Shown here: piece after piece, positions 1-10,964 of the stretch | Numbering within the stretch: the stretch's first letter is position 1 | Layout: the number at the start of each line of letters is the position of its first letter | Origin: Shewanella psychropiezotolerans | GTDB taxonomy: Bacteria; Pseudomonadota; Gammaproteobacteria; Enterobacterales; Shewanellaceae | Direction: 5' to 3' | Assembly (NCBI RefSeq): GCF_007197555.1 | Contig: NZ_CP041614.1 | Location: 2,100,001-2,164,000 of the forward strand | Length of the DNA: 64,000 bases | The notes under the pieces: generated by a model | The model's input: the letters and a program-made list of their open reading frames with translations, nothing else | Told to the model about the DNA's origin: nothing | Databases searched by the model: none | Position numbers and translations under genes: made by a program

Positions 1-1545
1 TTAGATTTTGGATCTCAGTACACACAACTCATCGCCCGCCGCATTCGTGAGATAGGCGTTTACTGTGAGTTATGGGCCTGGGATGTGAGTGAAGAGCAAA
101 TTAAAGGCTTTGCTCCAAACGGTATTATCCTAGCCGGTGGACCCGAGAGTGTGACAGCACAAGGCTCCCCTCGTGCACCTGAGTACGTCTTCAATGCTGG
201 CGTTCCTGTACTTGGGATCTGCTATGGCATGCAGACTATGTCTGAGCAGCTTGGTGGCAAAGTTATTCAAGGTGTAGGCGAAGGTGAATTTGGCTATGCT
301 CAGGTAGAAGTTCAAGCAGATTCTGCTCTGTTCAAGAGCATAGAAGACGCTGTCAGTGACATTGGCAAGCCACTTCTCGATGTCTGGATGAGCCACGGCG
401 ATAAAGTCTCTGAAATCCCTGAAGGTTTCGTCAGCGTTGCCAAGACCGAGACTTGTCCTTTTGCGGCCATGGCAAACGAAGAGAAAAAGTTCTACGGTGT
501 GCAGTTTCACCCTGAAGTGACCCATACCCGTCAGGGCAAGCGCATGCTTGAGCACTTCGCTTTAGATATCTGCCAGTGTGAAGCAAACTGGAAGTCTTCT
601 TCTATCATCGAAGATGCGATAGCTAAGCTTAAGCAACAGATAGGCGATGATGAAGTTATCTTAGGCTTGTCTGGTGGCGTCGACTCATCGGTTGTTGCCA
701 TGTTGCTGCACCGTGCTATCGGCGACAAACTGACTTGTGTATTTGTCGATAACGGTCTGCTGCGTCTCAATGAAGCCGAGCAAGTGATGGACATGTTTGG
801 CGATCATTTCGGACTGAACATCGTTCATGTTAATGCTGAAAACCGTTTCCTCGATGCCATGAAAGGTGAGGCCGATCCCGAAGCTAAGCGCAAGATCATA
901 GGTCGTGTGTTTGTCGAGATTTTCGATGAAGAGTCGAAGAAATGTGCTAACGCTAAGTGGCTGGCTCAGGGCACCATCTATCCTGATGTCATTGAGTCTG
1001 CCGGTAGTGCTACGGGTAAAGCCCATGTGATCAAGTCACACCATAACGTCGGCGGATTGCCAGATGATATGGAGCTAGGTCTTGTTGAGCCACTGCGTGA
1101 GCTGTTTAAAGATGAAGTGCGTAAGATAGGTCTGGAACTGGGTCTGCCATACGACATGCTTTACCGTCATCCATTCCCTGGACCGGGTCTGGGTGTTCGC
1201 GTACTTGGCGAAGTGAAGAAAGAGTTCTGTGATCTGCTACGTCTTGCCGATGCTATCTTCATCGAAGAGCTGCATAAAGCTGACCTTTATAACAAAGTGA
1301 GCCAGGCATTTACTGTGTTCCTTCCTGTACGCTCTGTTGGCGTGATGGGTGATGGCCGTAAATATGACTGGGTGGTTTCATTGCGTGCGGTGGAAACCAT
1401 TGACTTTATGACTGCAAATTGGGCACATCTTCCTTATGACTTCTTAGGGCTGGTGTCTAATCGTATTATCAATGAAATCGATGGTATCTCACGAGTCGTT
1501 TACGATATCTCGGGTAAGCCACCTGCGACTATCGAGTGGGAATAG
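1..1545 (+). CDS. guaA: GMP synthase (glutamine-hydrolysing), 5' end missing
   Basis: Converts XMP to GMP in the cytoplasm using ATP and glutamine-derived ammonia, the last step of guanine nucleotide synthesis. The frame is open from base 1 ([14 protein letters not shown]), so the start lies just before the window; about ten residues are missing compared with the usual 525. Seen: class I glutamine amidotransferase nucleophile in GICYGMQ (Cys codon 220-222), the His-Glu pair in VQFHPEV, the ATP-pyrophosphatase loop GLSGGVDSS, and the conserved C-terminus ending PATIEWE. A strong terminator follows. guaB would be expected upstream, outside the window. Confidence 0.98.
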   Translation, partial: LDFGSQYTQLIARRIREIGVYCELWAWDVSEEQIKGFAPNGIILAGGPESVTAQGSPRAPEYVFNAGVPVLGICYGMQTMSEQLGGKVIQGVGEGEFGYAQVEVQADSALFKSIEDAVSDIGKPLLDVWMSHGDKVSEIPEGFVSVAKTETCPFAAMANEEKKFYGVQFHPEVTHTRQGKRMLEHFALDICQCEANWKSSSIIEDAIAKLKQQIGDDEVILGLSGGVDSSVVAMLLHRAIGDKLTCVFVDNGLLRLNEAEQVMDMFGDHFGLNIVHVNAENRFLDAMKGEADPEAKRKIIGRVFVEIFDEESKKCANAKWLAQGTIYPDVIESAGSATGKAHVIKSHHNVGGLPDDMELGLVEPLRELFKDEVRKIGLELGLPYDMLYRHPFPGPGLGVRVLGEVKKEFCDLLRLADAIFIEELHKADLYNKVSQAFTVFLPVRSVGVMGDGRKYDWVVSLRAVETIDFMTANWAHLPYDFLGLVSNRIINEIDGISRVVYDISGKPPATIEWE

Positions 1546-1578
1546 TTGACGTTTAACTCACACTTAGGTGTAAAATAG

Positions 1579-1602
1579 AAAGGGCGCTTCGGCGCCTTTT
1601 TT
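1579..1602 (+). terminator. Rho-independent terminator after guaA
   Basis: GC-rich stem GGCGC/GCGCC with a TTCG tetraloop, extended by A-T pairs and followed by six T. It lies 34 bases after the guaA stop and separates guaA from tadA. Confidence 0.9.
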
Positions 1603-1642
1603 GATCCTTGAAAAAGGACGTTAATAGAACTGGTATTATCTG

Positions 1643-2209
1643 GTGGAATCCCCCTTGTCTGAGCAGAAAAAAGAGTTCCAAGATCAGCCCGATGAACACG
1701 CTTCACAGCTGGCATTAGATAAACGCTTCATGTCAATGGCGATGGAGATGGCCCGTAAAGCCGAAGCGGTCGGTGAGGTGCCTGTAGGGGCCGTGTTAGT
1801 CAAAGATGGCCAGGTGATCAGTGCGGGTTTCAATTACTGTATTGGATTACACGACCCTTCCGCTCATGCCGAGATGCAGTGCTTGCGTCAGGCTGGAAAG
1901 GTGATCGAGAACTACCGTCTACTGGGTACTACTCTTTATGTAACCTTGGAACCGTGCGCCATGTGCGCCGGCGCTATCGTTCATTCCCGTATCGAACGTC
2001 TGGTTTTTGGGGCAAAAGATGAGAAGACAGGGGCGGCAGGAACGGTTATCGATCTGGTCAGACACCCGGCTTTTAATCATCAGCTGCAAGTCAGTGACGG
2101 AGTGTTAGCCGATGAATGTAGTGAGCAACTGAGTCAGTTTTTCAGGCGTCGGCGCAAAGAGAAAAAAGAGCTAAGGAAGTTAGAGAAGAGGCTTGAGGCT
2201 GAGAAGTAG
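1643..2209 (+). CDS. tadA: tRNA-specific adenosine deaminase
   Basis: Deaminates adenosine 34 to inosine in tRNA-Arg(ACG), a zinc enzyme of the cytidine deaminase fold. Seen: the zinc and proton-shuttle motif HAE (His75, Glu77) and PCAMC (Cys105, Cys108), with the typical VGEVPVGAVLV strand before them. The 188-residue form uses a GTG start and has about 25 extra residues before the conserved core; the true start could be an internal codon. The basic C-terminal tail is common in the family. It is flanked by its own terminator, so probably monocistronic. In E. coli tadA is next to mltF; here mltF is the next gene but on the other strand. Confidence 0.95.
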   Translation: MESPLSEQKKEFQDQPDEHASQLALDKRFMSMAMEMARKAEAVGEVPVGAVLVKDGQVISAGFNYCIGLHDPSAHAEMQCLRQAGKVIENYRLLGTTLYVTLEPCAMCAGAIVHSRIERLVFGAKDEKTGAAGTVIDLVRHPAFNHQLQVSDGVLADECSEQLSQFFRRRRKEKKELRKLEKRLEAEK

Positions 2210-2230
2210 TAAACTCTGAATACTAAGCTT

Positions 2231-2270
2231 AGGTGTTTGCCTGTTTAGATTAAGGGCAAACACCTTTATT
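2231..2270 (+). terminator. Terminator between tadA and mltF
   Basis: Perfect 11-base inverted repeat (2231-2241 and 2255-2265) with a 13-base loop, then TTATT. It sits between two convergent genes, 21 bases after the tadA stop. The rest of the gap to 2480 shows no gene or clear signal. Confidence 0.75.
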
Positions 2271-2480
2271 ACTCAGTTGGCTGGATAAACGAGAAGAACA
2301 TTTTCTGTCGGCTTAAAGTGCGTAGATGTTTGGATTTTTGCTGGGTTCTGCGTCTGGTGGTAGAGCTAAATTTCATTTGTTTCTTTTTCATTATATTTCC
2401 GTCAAATCCATTAGTACTAGTGAAAAGCATGGGTGTGCTGATTATTCTGTGTCAGTGTTTCACTTGAGTGCGTAACTTGC

Positions 2481-3923
2481 TTACTGAGGTTGTGCACCCG
2501 ATAGTTCACTATTCTCTTTATTAGAAAGCTCGACCACTTGAGTTTCTTCGGCTCGAGCTTTCTCATCTTCTATCATTTGATTCTGATTATCTACCCAGAC
2601 TAAGGTGTCATAGTAGCGGCGAATGCTGTCAACATAATGGACCGCTTCGTTACCACGAGCATAACCATATCGGGTACGCTTATAGTATTTACGTTTCTGC
2701 AGCAATGGAAGCACTTCTTTAAGATCTCTCCATGCACTGGGGTTGAGTCCCATAGACTCGGCGAGCTTACGCGCATCTTCCACATGTCCATAGCCGATGT
2801 TATAGGATGCTAAGGCAAACCACATGCGCTGATTTTCCGGAATAGAGTCCGGTAAGCGCTTTAAAATATCATTGAGGTATTTAGCGCCTCCCTTGATGCT
2901 CTGCTCTGGATCTAGCCTATTGGCGATCCCTACCTGCTTTGCTGTAGGCAAGGTTAACATCATCAGCCCCCGGACTCCTGTGGGAGAGCGAGCATTAGGG
3001 TTCCAGTGAGACTCCTGATAAGCGGTCGCGGCAAGTTTACGCCAATCTATACCACCAGCATAAAATTGGAATTTTTCTTTGTATCTCGGCAACTTGTTAT
3101 CTATGGCTCGCAGAAATGCACGAGTATCGACATAATCGAAGCGCTTAACATGGGCAAAATACTTTTCGTTGAGATGTGCCAGCGTGCCAGTGCGTTTCTC
3201 TTGGTGCCAGAAGGTCAAGAGATCACTCATCAACTGATCACTTTGATGTGGGGGCAGTAACCAAACTATGGCTTGTCTTTCCTTCAATATGGGACCAGCG
3301 CGGAGCTCTGGCATAAATCGGCGGTTGATATCGAAAGTGGTCGAGTCGGCGATGGTGTAAGTTATATCGCCTCTGGCAATCATGCTCATCAACTCTTCGC
3401 TGTCTTTATCTTTTTCCTGATCCCAGAGGAGATTCGGGTATAGTTTCTGCAGTTGAGACAGGGTCTCAACAAAAGATGAGTCTGTGATGACCGTGATATT
3501 TTCTTCTAATTGAGAGATATCTTTGGGCACTCTTGTGCCTTGCTTATAAACTAAAACTTGATTAACACGATAAAGAGGCGGACCTAGACGAAACTTTTCC
3601 CGTCGATTCTGTGTGTCTGCAAGACCCGCCGCAATAAAGTCGATGTCACCATTATTAAGTGCAGTGTAAAGCTCACCTATGTTGGGGTAAGGTTTCATCT
3701 CTAAATCGAGTTGCAGATACTCGGCGAAACGTGAAGCCATCTCATAATCGAAACCTGCTTCACCTTGTCCTGTGGTGACGAAAATTTGTGACCCATAGAG
3801 AGTACCTACATTTAATGTTGTTTTAGCTGCAGGTTCTGGCATCACTTCAGTTTGTTCCACAGCCACTTTCTGGCAGCCAGCCAGTAAAGTAAGTGTAAGT
3901 AAAACAAACAGAATATTTTTCAT
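2481..3923 (-). CDS. mltF: Membrane-bound lytic murein transglycosylase F
   Basis: Cleaves peptidoglycan glycan strands with formation of 1,6-anhydromuramic acid, anchored to the outer membrane. Seen: signal peptide with a lipobox (LTLLAGC, Cys17), an N-terminal solute-binding-protein-3-like domain (about residues 35-265), and a C-terminal SLT domain with the catalytic Glu in AYQESHWNP followed by GVRGLMMLT. The 480-residue length is normal for MltF. It is divergent from purL across a 311-base gap. The C-terminal tail after the SLT domain is rich in Glu and Gln and looks disordered. Confidence 0.95.
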   Translation of the reverse strand: MKNILFVLLTLTLLAGCQKVAVEQTEVMPEPAAKTTLNVGTLYGSQIFVTTGQGEAGFDYEMASRFAEYLQLDLEMKPYPNIGELYTALNNGDIDFIAAGLADTQNRREKFRLGPPLYRVNQVLVYKQGTRVPKDISQLEENITVITDSSFVETLSQLQKLYPNLLWDQEKDKDSEELMSMIARGDITYTIADSTTFDINRRFMPELRAGPILKERQAIVWLLPPHQSDQLMSDLLTFWHQEKRTGTLAHLNEKYFAHVKRFDYVDTRAFLRAIDNKLPRYKEKFQFYAGGIDWRKLAATAYQESHWNPNARSPTGVRGLMMLTLPTAKQVGIANRLDPEQSIKGGAKYLNDILKRLPDSIPENQRMWFALASYNIGYGHVEDARKLAESMGLNPSAWRDLKEVLPLLQKRKYYKRTRYGYARGNEAVHYVDSIRRYYDTLVWVDNQNQMIEDEKARAEETQVVELSNKENSELSGAQPQ

Positions 3924-4182
3924 TTATCGCTAAATCATCTCGTTCTTTTCATGGGCGTAGCGGACGATTATATCATATTGCTCGCGAACTGAATAAAAAC
4001 AGTATTTTCGGTACGAAAAGTAATCGCGTCAAGGCGAAGTGCTAGTTAAGATTATGATCTAAATACTCGATTAATTCCCGTTTAGGAACCAACTGAGAAC
4101 AAAATTCATACAGGTCTATTTTTCGTTACACAGAACACTGTTTTCTCCAGTAACTACGGGTGCTTTGTCTGTCATCTTTCCC

Positions 4183-4188
4183 TATAAT
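4183..4188 (+). promoter_or_regulatory. Possible -10 box for purL
   Basis: TATAAT about 47 bases before the purL start. No good -35 hexamer is seen at 16-18 bases and I see no PurR-type operator by eye. The rest of the 3924-4234 gap is featureless to me. Confidence 0.35.
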
Positions 4189-4234
4189 GTCGCCAGTTCT
4201 GACCCTGCAATTATAATATATAAGGTGAAATGAC

Positions 4235-7200
4235 GTGATGGAGATCATCCGCGGAGCCCCAGCTTTATCGGCGTTTAGAGTTCAAAAGTTAATGGAAGCT
4301 TGTGAAACCGCTTTGCTTCCTGTTTCTGGCATCTATGCTGAGTACGTACATTTAGCAGATTTAACTGAGTCTCTCGGCGAGAACGAGACCCAGCAACTTG
4401 CAAAACTCCTAACCTATGGCCCGGCTATCGAAGCCCATGCGCCACAAGGCACACTTCATTTTGTCACACCACGCCCAGGTACAATTTCTCCTTGGTCTTC
4501 TAAGGCTACCGATATTGCCCATAACTGTGGTCTCAATAAAGTTAAGCGATTAGAGCGTGGTATTGCTTACTATGTAGAATCTGATGTGCTAACGACCGAG
4601 CAAGAGCAGTCTCTGACTGCACTCTTGCATGACCGCATGGTCGAAGTCATCCTTACTGGCTTCGAGCAGGCGGCTATGCTGTTTGTGCGTACAGAGCCAG
4701 CAGTCGTCAAGAGTGTCGACATTTTAGGTGAAGGCCGCAGTGCGCTTGAGCTTGCCAATACACAGTTTGGTCTAGCCTTAGCGAACGATGAGATCGATTA
4801 CTTAGTCGAAAACTTCGTTAAATTGGGTCGTAACCCAAATGATGTCGAGCTGATGATGTTTGCTCAGGCAAACTCAGAACATTGTCGTCATAAAATTTTC
4901 AATGCAGATTGGACCATCGATGGTGAAGTTCAGCCAAAATCCTTGTTCAAGATGATCAAGAATACCTTCGCCGTTACTCCTGATGGTGTGCTTTCTGCCT
5001 ATAAAGATAATGCCGCTGTGATGGAAGGCTATACTGCGGGCCGTTTCTTCCCGGAAGATGATGGTGTGTATAGTTACCACACAGAGCCTATGCATATCCT
5101 GATGAAGGTTGAAACTCATAACCATCCAACGGCGATCAGCCCATATCCAGGTGCCGCTACAGGTTCTGGCGGTGAGATCCGTGATGAAGGTGCGACTGGT
5201 CGTGGTTCTAAGCCAAAAGCCGGTTTAACGGGCTTTAGTGTATCGAACCTTAAGATCCCAGGTTTTGTTCAGCCTTGGGAAGCCGATTACGGTAAGCCTG
5301 AGCGTATCGTAACGGCTCTGGATATCATGACTGAAGGCCCATTGGGCGGCGCGGCATTTAACAATGAATTTGGTCGTCCGGCAATATTAGGTTATTTCCG
5401 TACCTACGAGCAGGAAGTAAGCAGTCATAACGGCATCGAAGTGCGCGGCTACCATAAGCCGATCATGCTTGCCGGTGGTCTGGGCAACATTCGTGGAGAA
5501 CATGTACAGAAAGGTGAGATCACCGTCGGCGCTAAGCTGATTGTACTGGGTGGTCCGGCGATGAATATCGGACTCGGAGGCAGCGCTGCCTCTTCGATGA
5601 CATCCGGCGAGTCAAATGAAGATCTCGATTTTGCTTCGGTTCAGCGTGAAAACCCCGAGATGGAACGTCGTTGTCAGGAAGTGATCGACCGTTGTTGGCA
5701 GATGGGTGATAACAATCCTATCCAATTTATCCACGATGTGGGCGCGGGTGGTTTGTCTAATGCGTTCCCTGAGTTGGTTAACGATGGCGAACGTGGTGGC
5801 AAGTTCGAATTAAGAGATGTGCCATCGGATGAGCCTGGCATGAGCCCGCTTGAGATCTGGTGTAACGAGTCTCAAGAGCGTTATGTTATGTCAGTCGCGC
5901 CAGAGAACCTAGATACCTTCATTGCTATATGTGAACGTGAACGTGCGCCTTTCGCTGTCGTTGGCGTCGCAACACAAGAGCGTCACTTATCATTGAGTGA
6001 TGCGCATTTTGATGATAAGCCAATCGATCTTCCACTGGAGCTGTTATTAGGTAAAGCACCTAAGATGAGCCGTGATGTGGTCAGTGCCAAAGCCGAGTCT
6101 CCTGCAGTCGATCAAAGTAAGATTGATATTAAAGATGCTGTTCGCCGCATACTCAGATTACCCACCGTCGCCGAGAAGACCTTCCTTATCACTATCGGCG
6201 ATAGAAGTGTGACGGGTCTTGTTAACCGCGATCAGATGGTGGGCCCTTGGCAGGTCCCTGTTGCCGATTGCGCCGTGACGGCCGCGAGTTTCGATTCATA
6301 TACCGGTGAAGCCATGTCTCTGGGTGAGCGTACTCCGCTTGCACTGTTGGACTTTGGCGCTTCTGCACGTATGGCTGTTGCCGAGTCCATCATGAACATA
6401 GCCGGTACCGATATCGGTTCATTCAAGCGTATCAAATTGTCTGCCAACTGGATGTCTGCTGCGGGTCACCCTGGTGAAGATGCCGGCCTCTATGAAGCCG
6501 TTAAAGCCATCGGCGAGGAGCTGTGTCCTGAGCTTGATTTGACTATTCCCGTCGGTAAAGACTCGATGTCGATGAAGACAGCATGGCAAGAGGAGGGCGT
6601 CGATAAGTCGGTGACCTCTCCTATGTCGCTGGTCATTACCGCGTTTGGTGCAGTACAAGATATCCGCAACACAGTCACGCCAGAGCTTCGCACCGATAAA
6701 GGTGAGACTGAGCTGTTATTGATTGACTTGAGCGCTGGCAATAACCGCCTCGGTGGTTCGTGTCTTGCGCAAGTTTACAGTGAGCTTGGCGATAGTGCGC
6801 CGGATCTGAAAGATTCAAGTTTACTGCGTGGTTTCTTCGAGGTGATACAGCCGCTAGTCGCGCAGCGTGATGTTATTGCCTATCACGATCGCAGTGATGG
6901 TGGTTTATTTACCACCTTGGTTGAGATGGCGTTTGCGGGCAACACAGGTCTTAATATCGACCTTGCCGATGTAGACGGTACTGATATTGAGCGACTCTTT
7001 AATGAGGAGCTTGGTGGTGTCATTCAGGTTAGCAGTTCACAAAGTGAAGCCATCATTGCTAAGTTCAATGCCGCGGGCGTTGCCTGTCACGTTATTGGCA
7101 GCCTAACGGCTGACGATACTATAACGATCAATGATGGTGACAGAGCAATACTGGTCGAGTCGCGTACCGAGCTAAGGACTATCTGGGCCGAGACCACGCA

Positions 7201-8119
7201 TAAGATGCAATCACTGAGGGATAACCCTGAGTGTGCCGATGAAGAGTTCAAGCTTAAGCATGATGCAAGCGAGCCTGGTTTGACTGTCGACCTTAAATTC
7301 GACCCGAGTCAAGATGTCGCCGCACCATTTATCTTGAAAGGTGCAGCACCTAAGATGGCTATCTTACGTGAGCAAGGGGTTAACTCGCATCTGGAGATGG
7401 CTGCAGCCTTCGACAGAGCAGGTTTTGAGAGTCGTGATGTTCACATGAGTGACATTCTCAGTGGTCGTGTCACCTTAGATGAGTTTCAGGGCTTAGCGGC
7501 TTGTGGCGGCTTCTCTTATGGTGACGTGCTGGGAGCTGGTGAAGGTTGGGCTAAGTCAATCTTGTTTAATACTCGAGCCCGTGAGCAGTTTACTCAGTTC
7601 TTCGAGCGTGAAGACAGTTTCTCTCTGGGTGTATGTAATGGTTGTCAGATGCTATCCACACTGAAAGAGATCATTCCTGGCACCGAACATTGGCCGCGCT
7701 TTGTACGTAACCGTTCCGAGCGTTTCGAGGCTCGTGTTAGCTTAGTGGAGATACAGAAAAACCCTTCAATCTTCTTCGAAGGCATGCAAGGCTCGCGTAT
7801 GCCGATCGCTGTATCACATGGAGAAGGCCGCGCCGAGTTTGCAACGCCTGAAGCCATGGCATTAGCCGAATCCTCCGGCACCATTGCTCTGAGATATGTG
7901 AATGGTCAAGGCAAGATTGCCACTAAGTACCCACAGAATCCTAACGGCTCGCCAAATGCACTATCGGGGATCTGTAGCACCGATGGTCGCGTGACCATCA
8001 TGATGCCTCACCCTGAGCGTGTGTTTAGAACCGTGGCAAACTCATGGCACCCTGATTCATGGGGTGAAGACAGCCCTTGGATGAGAATGTTCAGAAACGC
8101 GCGAGTAAAACTGGGTTAA
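4235..8119 (+). CDS. purL: Phosphoribosylformylglycinamidine synthase
   Basis: Converts FGAR, glutamine and ATP to FGAM in purine synthesis. It is the large single-chain form (about 1294 residues) typical of gammaproteobacteria. Seen: N-terminal domain with [21 protein letters not shown], the FGAM synthase ATP-binding halves ([22 protein letters not shown]), and the C-terminal glutaminase with nucleophile in GVCNGCQML (Cys1134 counted from the GTG) and MPHPER. Start is GTG 4235 or, one codon later, ATG 4238 ([13 protein letters not shown]), which matches the family start better. It is monocistronic, ending in a strong terminator. Confidence 0.98.
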   Translation: MMEIIRGAPALSAFRVQKLMEACETALLPVSGIYAEYVHLADLTESLGENETQQLAKLLTYGPAIEAHAPQGTLHFVTPRPGTISPWSSKATDIAHNCGLNKVKRLERGIAYYVESDVLTTEQEQSLTALLHDRMVEVILTGFEQAAMLFVRTEPAVVKSVDILGEGRSALELANTQFGLALANDEIDYLVENFVKLGRNPNDVELMMFAQANSEHCRHKIFNADWTIDGEVQPKSLFKMIKNTFAVTPDGVLSAYKDNAAVMEGYTAGRFFPEDDGVYSYHTEPMHILMKVETHNHPTAISPYPGAATGSGGEIRDEGATGRGSKPKAGLTGFSVSNLKIPGFVQPWEADYGKPERIVTALDIMTEGPLGGAAFNNEFGRPAILGYFRTYEQEVSSHNGIEVRGYHKPIMLAGGLGNIRGEHVQKGEITVGAKLIVLGGPAMNIGLGGSAASSMTSGESNEDLDFASVQRENPEMERRCQEVIDRCWQMGDNNPIQFIHDVGAGGLSNAFPELVNDGERGGKFELRDVPSDEPGMSPLEIWCNESQERYVMSVAPENLDTFIAICERERAPFAVVGVATQERHLSLSDAHFDDKPIDLPLELLLGKAPKMSRDVVSAKAESPAVDQSKIDIKDAVRRILRLPTVAEKTFLITIGDRSVTGLVNRDQMVGPWQVPVADCAVTAASFDSYTGEAMSLGERTPLALLDFGASARMAVAESIMNIAGTDIGSFKRIKLSANWMSAAGHPGEDAGLYEAVKAIGEELCPELDLTIPVGKDSMSMKTAWQEEGVDKSVTSPMSLVITAFGAVQDIRNTVTPELRTDKGETELLLIDLSAGNNRLGGSCLAQVYSELGDSAPDLKDSSLLRGFFEVIQPLVAQRDVIAYHDRSDGGLFTTLVEMAFAGNTGLNIDLADVDGTDIERLFNEELGGVIQVSSSQSEAIIAKFNAAGVACHVIGSLTADDTITINDGDRAILVESRTELRTIWAETTHKMQSLRDNPECADEEFKLKHDASEPGLTVDLKFDPSQDVAAPFILKGAAPKMAILREQGVNSHLEMAAAFDRAGFESRDVHMSDILSGRVTLDEFQGLAACGGFSYGDVLGAGEGWAKSILFNTRAREQFTQFFEREDSFSLGVCNGCQMLSTLKEIIPGTEHWPRFVRNRSERFEARVSLVEIQKNPSIFFEGMQGSRMPIAVSHGEGRAEFATPEAMALAESSGTIALRYVNGQGKIATKYPQNPNGSPNALSGICSTDGRVTIMMPHPERVFRTVANSWHPDSWGEDSPWMRMFRNARVKLG

Positions 8120-8183
8120 ACTGATATTTAGCAAGGTCTAAACTTAGCTTAGTTTTTTAAATTTTAACTTAAGCAAATCTTGT

Positions 8184-8219
8184 AAAAAAGAGCATCGAAA
8201 ATTTCGATGCTCTTTTTTT
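8184..8219 (+). terminator. Terminator after purL
   Basis: Twelve-base perfect stem AGAGCATCGAAA/TTTCGATGCTCT followed by seven further T; A-rich on the other side, so it may work in both directions. Confidence 0.9.
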
Positions 8220-8447
8220 ATGGAAAAAAACCTATAATTTATTCACTACTAAATAGAGAGTTATGAGTGTATTAGAGAGTTAGGATGTACTAAACAGTGA
8301 TAAATACATGCTTAGCTGCAGATCTGTTGGCAAGAGTGTAAATGCTGAGCTAGCGATTAGTAATAGACTCAACTAGTATATAAGTTGTTGCTTGATTAGG
8401 CTTTAGCTAACCTGTGCGGGCAGGGGTTTTTGATAGGTTTAGATATG

Positions 8448-8480
8448 AAAAAGCCACCTAGCTGAATCAGCTAGGTGGCC
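8448..8480 (-). terminator. Terminator of the small reverse-strand unit
   Basis: Perfect 11-base stem GCCACCTAGCT/AGCTAGGTGGC (8453-8463 and 8469-8479) followed on the reverse strand by TTTTT. It lies about 50 bases after the stop of the 25-codon ORF at 8530-8607. The stretch 8220-8447 between this and the purL terminator holds no gene that I can see. Confidence 0.85.
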
Positions 8481-8529
8481 GTTTTGCGCTAACAAAACTT
8501 CAAGTAAATCTGTCTAGTCTAGTGGAAGT

Positions 8530-8607
8530 TTAAAGTTCTCTAGCAGTATAAAGTTCAACAAAAACACGCTTATAGTTGTTTGCTAAACGATTCAAAAATT
8601 TTTTCAT
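8530..8607 (-). CDS. Predicted 25-residue small protein
   Basis: ATG start, MKKFLNRLANNYKRV followed by FVELYTAREL, stop TAA. A GGAG ribosome binding site lies 8 bases before the ATG. The ORF is framed by a near-consensus promoter (8706-8734) and a strong terminator (8448-8480), giving a compact transcript of about 250 bases. The peptide is basic at its N-terminus with spaced hydrophobic residues and could form an amphipathic helix. I do not recognise a family. The same transcript could act as a regulatory RNA, with or without the peptide. Confidence 0.6.
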   Translation of the reverse strand: MKKFLNRLANNYKRVFVELYTAREL

Positions 8608-8699
8608 AATGGTATCTCCACACAGTTAAAGGGTTATGTGAGCGGAGTTTGACTAGACCGGGCTACTTCACCGGATTACATTAGTCGCTCCTGAGCACA
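8608..8699 (-). promoter_or_regulatory. Structured 5' leader with a start-stop mini-ORF
   Basis: Leader of about 90 bases before the 25-codon ORF. An AGGAG site (8688-8692) precedes ATG followed at once by TAA (8676-8681). The flanks can pair in nested fashion: GAGC with GCTC, GACTA with TAGTC, and CCGG with CCGG, placing the ATG-TAA in the structure. Pairing was judged by eye only. It could be an attenuator, a ribosome standby element or a riboswitch-like leader. Confidence 0.45.
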
Positions 8700-8705
8700 A
8701 GACGT

Positions 8706-8734
8706 ATATTATTCTTGTATGGATTAATCATCAA
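8706..8734 (-). promoter_or_regulatory. Sigma-70 promoter of the small unit
   Basis: On the reverse strand TTGATG (8729-8734), a 17-base spacer and TAATAT (8706-8711); the predicted start is near 8699. Confidence 0.7.
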
Positions 8735-8879
8735 GCGAGAAAAATTATACTTAATCATTACTAAAACTAATCAACATTGGTTTTTATTTATGGTTTATTT
8801 ATATATCTTTAATGTAAACTTGATTTAAAACAATTAGTTATGATTTATTGGTTGGTTTTTAAGCCTAAAATTATTTGAT

Positions 8880-8894
8880 GTTAATTGATGTTTG
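8880..8894 (+). promoter_or_regulatory. Possible ArcA-like box upstream of cydA
   Basis: GTTAATTGATGTTTG resembles the ArcA half-site pattern GTTAATTAAATGTTA. It is about 500 bases before the cydA start in a very AT-rich stretch (8740-8940), so chance matches are likely. Confidence 0.2.
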
Positions 8895-9059
8895 TTTTGT
8901 TTTTATTAAGGTTTGTTTAAAAAATTATTGTAAGAGGGTGAAATTCTGATTTATATTAGAGGTGGCTGACTTCCTAGCATGGTATTAAGGCTTGGTCAAC
9001 AAAGTCGTGTAGTGAACTGTGTCCTTAGCCACAAAACCCATGTTAACCCTAGTGATTGA

Positions 9060-9073
9060 TTGATTTGAATCAA
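9060..9073 (+). promoter_or_regulatory. FNR/EtrA box upstream of cydABX
   Basis: TTGATTTGAATCAA is a perfect match to TTGAT-N4-ATCAA. A possible -10 (TATAAA, 9084-9089) follows so closely that the box would cover its -35 region; a weaker -10 near 9098-9105 would give class II activation spacing. It lies 320 bases before cydA. FNR-family control of bd oxidase by oxygen is well known. Confidence 0.7.
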
Positions 9074-9195
9074 ATTTGAATGGTATAAAATAGCGGTGAG
9101 AATAGTCTGTGTTTTGGTTAAGTTTTTGATAATAAAGATTTAGCTTCTAGTTTGTTATTTTTTAGCCATGTACTTATCGCAAATATATATTTTGT

Positions 9196-9211
9196 TGTGA
9201 GCTTGGTCATG
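9196..9211 (+). promoter_or_regulatory. Possible CRP half-palindrome upstream of cydA
   Basis: TGTGA-N6-TCATG matches one full half and most of the second half of the CRP consensus. CRP is reported to activate cydAB in Shewanella, which makes it worth noting, but the match is weak. Confidence 0.25.
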
Positions 9212-9393
9212 GAATTGGCTTGATTTGAACATTATCGTGCTTATTTCGAACATTTTGTAAAAAACGATATTTAGCCTCTCTTTACCGCTGCTGAGTGAGT
9301 AAAAGGCTTAAAATAAAATTCCTCAATAGGCATTAACTTTGATTGATGGGGATCTAATCTTAGTTGATGGTTGCACCACCTAAGGAGTCACTA

Positions 9394-10950
9394 ATGATTT
9401 TAGAAGAAGTTGTTGAGCTCTCTCGCTTTCAATTTGCGATGACAGCCATGTATCACTTCTTGTTTGTTCCCTTAACTTTGGGCTTAGCTTTCTTGCTGGC
9501 TATCATGGAGTCACTCTATGTGATGACTGATAAGCAGGTTTATAAAGATATGACCAAGTTTTGGGGTAAGTTGTTTGGTATTAACTTTGCTTTGGGCGTC
9601 GCTACCGGGCTAGCTATGGAGTTCCAGTTCGGCACTAACTGGTCATATTTTTCCCATTACGTCGGCGATATTTTTGGGGCGCCACTGGCAATTGAAGGAT
9701 TGATGGCCTTCTTCCTCGAATCCACCTTAGTGGGCATGTTCTTCTTCGGTTGGGATAGATTCAGCAAACGCCAGCATCTGGCGGTTACCTGGTTAGTCGC
9801 CTTTGGCTCTAACATGTCTGCTTTGTGGATCTTGATTGCCAACGGTTGGATGCAGAACCCTGTGGGATCGGTATTTAACTATGAAACCATGCGAATGGAG
9901 ATGACGAACTGGGGAGAGGTGTTATTTAACCCGGTTGCTCAAGTTAAGTTTGTTCATACCGTGGCTTCTGGTTATGTTGCCGGCGCCATGTTTGTCTTGG
10001 CTATCAGTTCTTATTATATCCTTAAGAAACGAGACTTACCGTTTGCTCGTCGCTCGTTCGCGATAGCCGCGAGTTTCGGCTTAGCATCAATTCTGTCGGT
10101 TATCGTGCTCGGTGACGAATCAGGTTATAAAGTCGGTGAAGTGCAGAAAGTCAAACTGGCTGCAATCGAAGCCGAGTGGCATACAGAACCGGCTCCGGCT
10201 TCATTTACTGTTGTAGGCTTCCCTAATCAGGAAACTATGGAAACCGATTATGCCATTAAGATCCCATTTGCAATGGGGATCATAGCCACACGTTCTCTAG
10301 ATGAAGAAGTGACTGGGTTACATGATCTTATTGCCGACCACGAAATTCGTATTCGCAATGGTATGAAAGCTTATGCCATGTTGACTGAATTACGCGAAGG
10401 TAATAAGTCACCTGAATTACTTGCAGCTTTTGAAGAAGCTAAAATTGATCTAGGTTACGGATTCTTGCTGAAACGTTATACCGATAAGGTAGTCGATGCG
10501 ACAGAAGAGCAGATAATCGCAGCGGCTAAGGATTCTATTCCAAGCGTTGCACCTATGTTCTGGACCTTCCGAGTCATGGTGGGATCGGGGATCATTATGC
10601 TGTTCGTGTTTGCTGCTGCTTTCTGGCAAAGTACACGTCATCGTATCGAAGAGAAACCTTGGGTACTGAAAGCGGCGCTGTATAGCTTGCCTTTGCCCTG
10701 GATTGCCATCGAGTGTGGCTGGTTTGTGTCTGAATATGGTCGTCAACCTTGGACTATTTCAGAGATTTTACCAACCTTCATGTCCGCATCGAGTGTTACC
10801 GTAGGTGATCTTTGGTTCAGTATCATCTCAATTACGACTTTTTATACTATTCTGTTGGTGATCGAAGTGTATCTAATGCTTAAATTTGCTCGCATGGGAC
10901 CCAGTAGTCTAAAGACGGGTCGTTATCATTTTGAAAATCTGGACGCCTAA
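9394..10950 (+). CDS. cydA: Cytochrome bd ubiquinol oxidase subunit I
   Basis: Quinol-binding, haem b558/b595/d subunit of the high-affinity terminal oxidase in the inner membrane. The start chosen is ATG 9394 ([17 protein letters not shown]) because AAGGAG lies 6 bases before it; an in-frame start 30 bases upstream lacks support. Seen: conserved [21 protein letters not shown] with the haem His, [13 protein letters not shown] near the C-terminus, and a Q-loop between helices. The 518-residue length matches the long Q-loop form. It is the first gene of cydABX, 14 bases before cydB. Confidence 0.98.
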   Translation: MILEEVVELSRFQFAMTAMYHFLFVPLTLGLAFLLAIMESLYVMTDKQVYKDMTKFWGKLFGINFALGVATGLAMEFQFGTNWSYFSHYVGDIFGAPLAIEGLMAFFLESTLVGMFFFGWDRFSKRQHLAVTWLVAFGSNMSALWILIANGWMQNPVGSVFNYETMRMEMTNWGEVLFNPVAQVKFVHTVASGYVAGAMFVLAISSYYILKKRDLPFARRSFAIAASFGLASILSVIVLGDESGYKVGEVQKVKLAAIEAEWHTEPAPASFTVVGFPNQETMETDYAIKIPFAMGIIATRSLDEEVTGLHDLIADHEIRIRNGMKAYAMLTELREGNKSPELLAAFEEAKIDLGYGFLLKRYTDKVVDATEEQIIAAAKDSIPSVAPMFWTFRVMVGSGIIMLFVFAAAFWQSTRHRIEEKPWVLKAALYSLPLPWIAIECGWFVSEYGRQPWTISEILPTFMSASSVTVGDLWFSIISITTFYTILLVIEVYLMLKFARMGPSSLKTGRYHFENLDA

Positions 10951-10964
10951 AAGGAGATCTGATT

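Noticed and set aside
3006..3260. 84-codon forward ORF inside mltF
   Set aside because: Antisense to the conserved mltF coding sequence and without a start signal.
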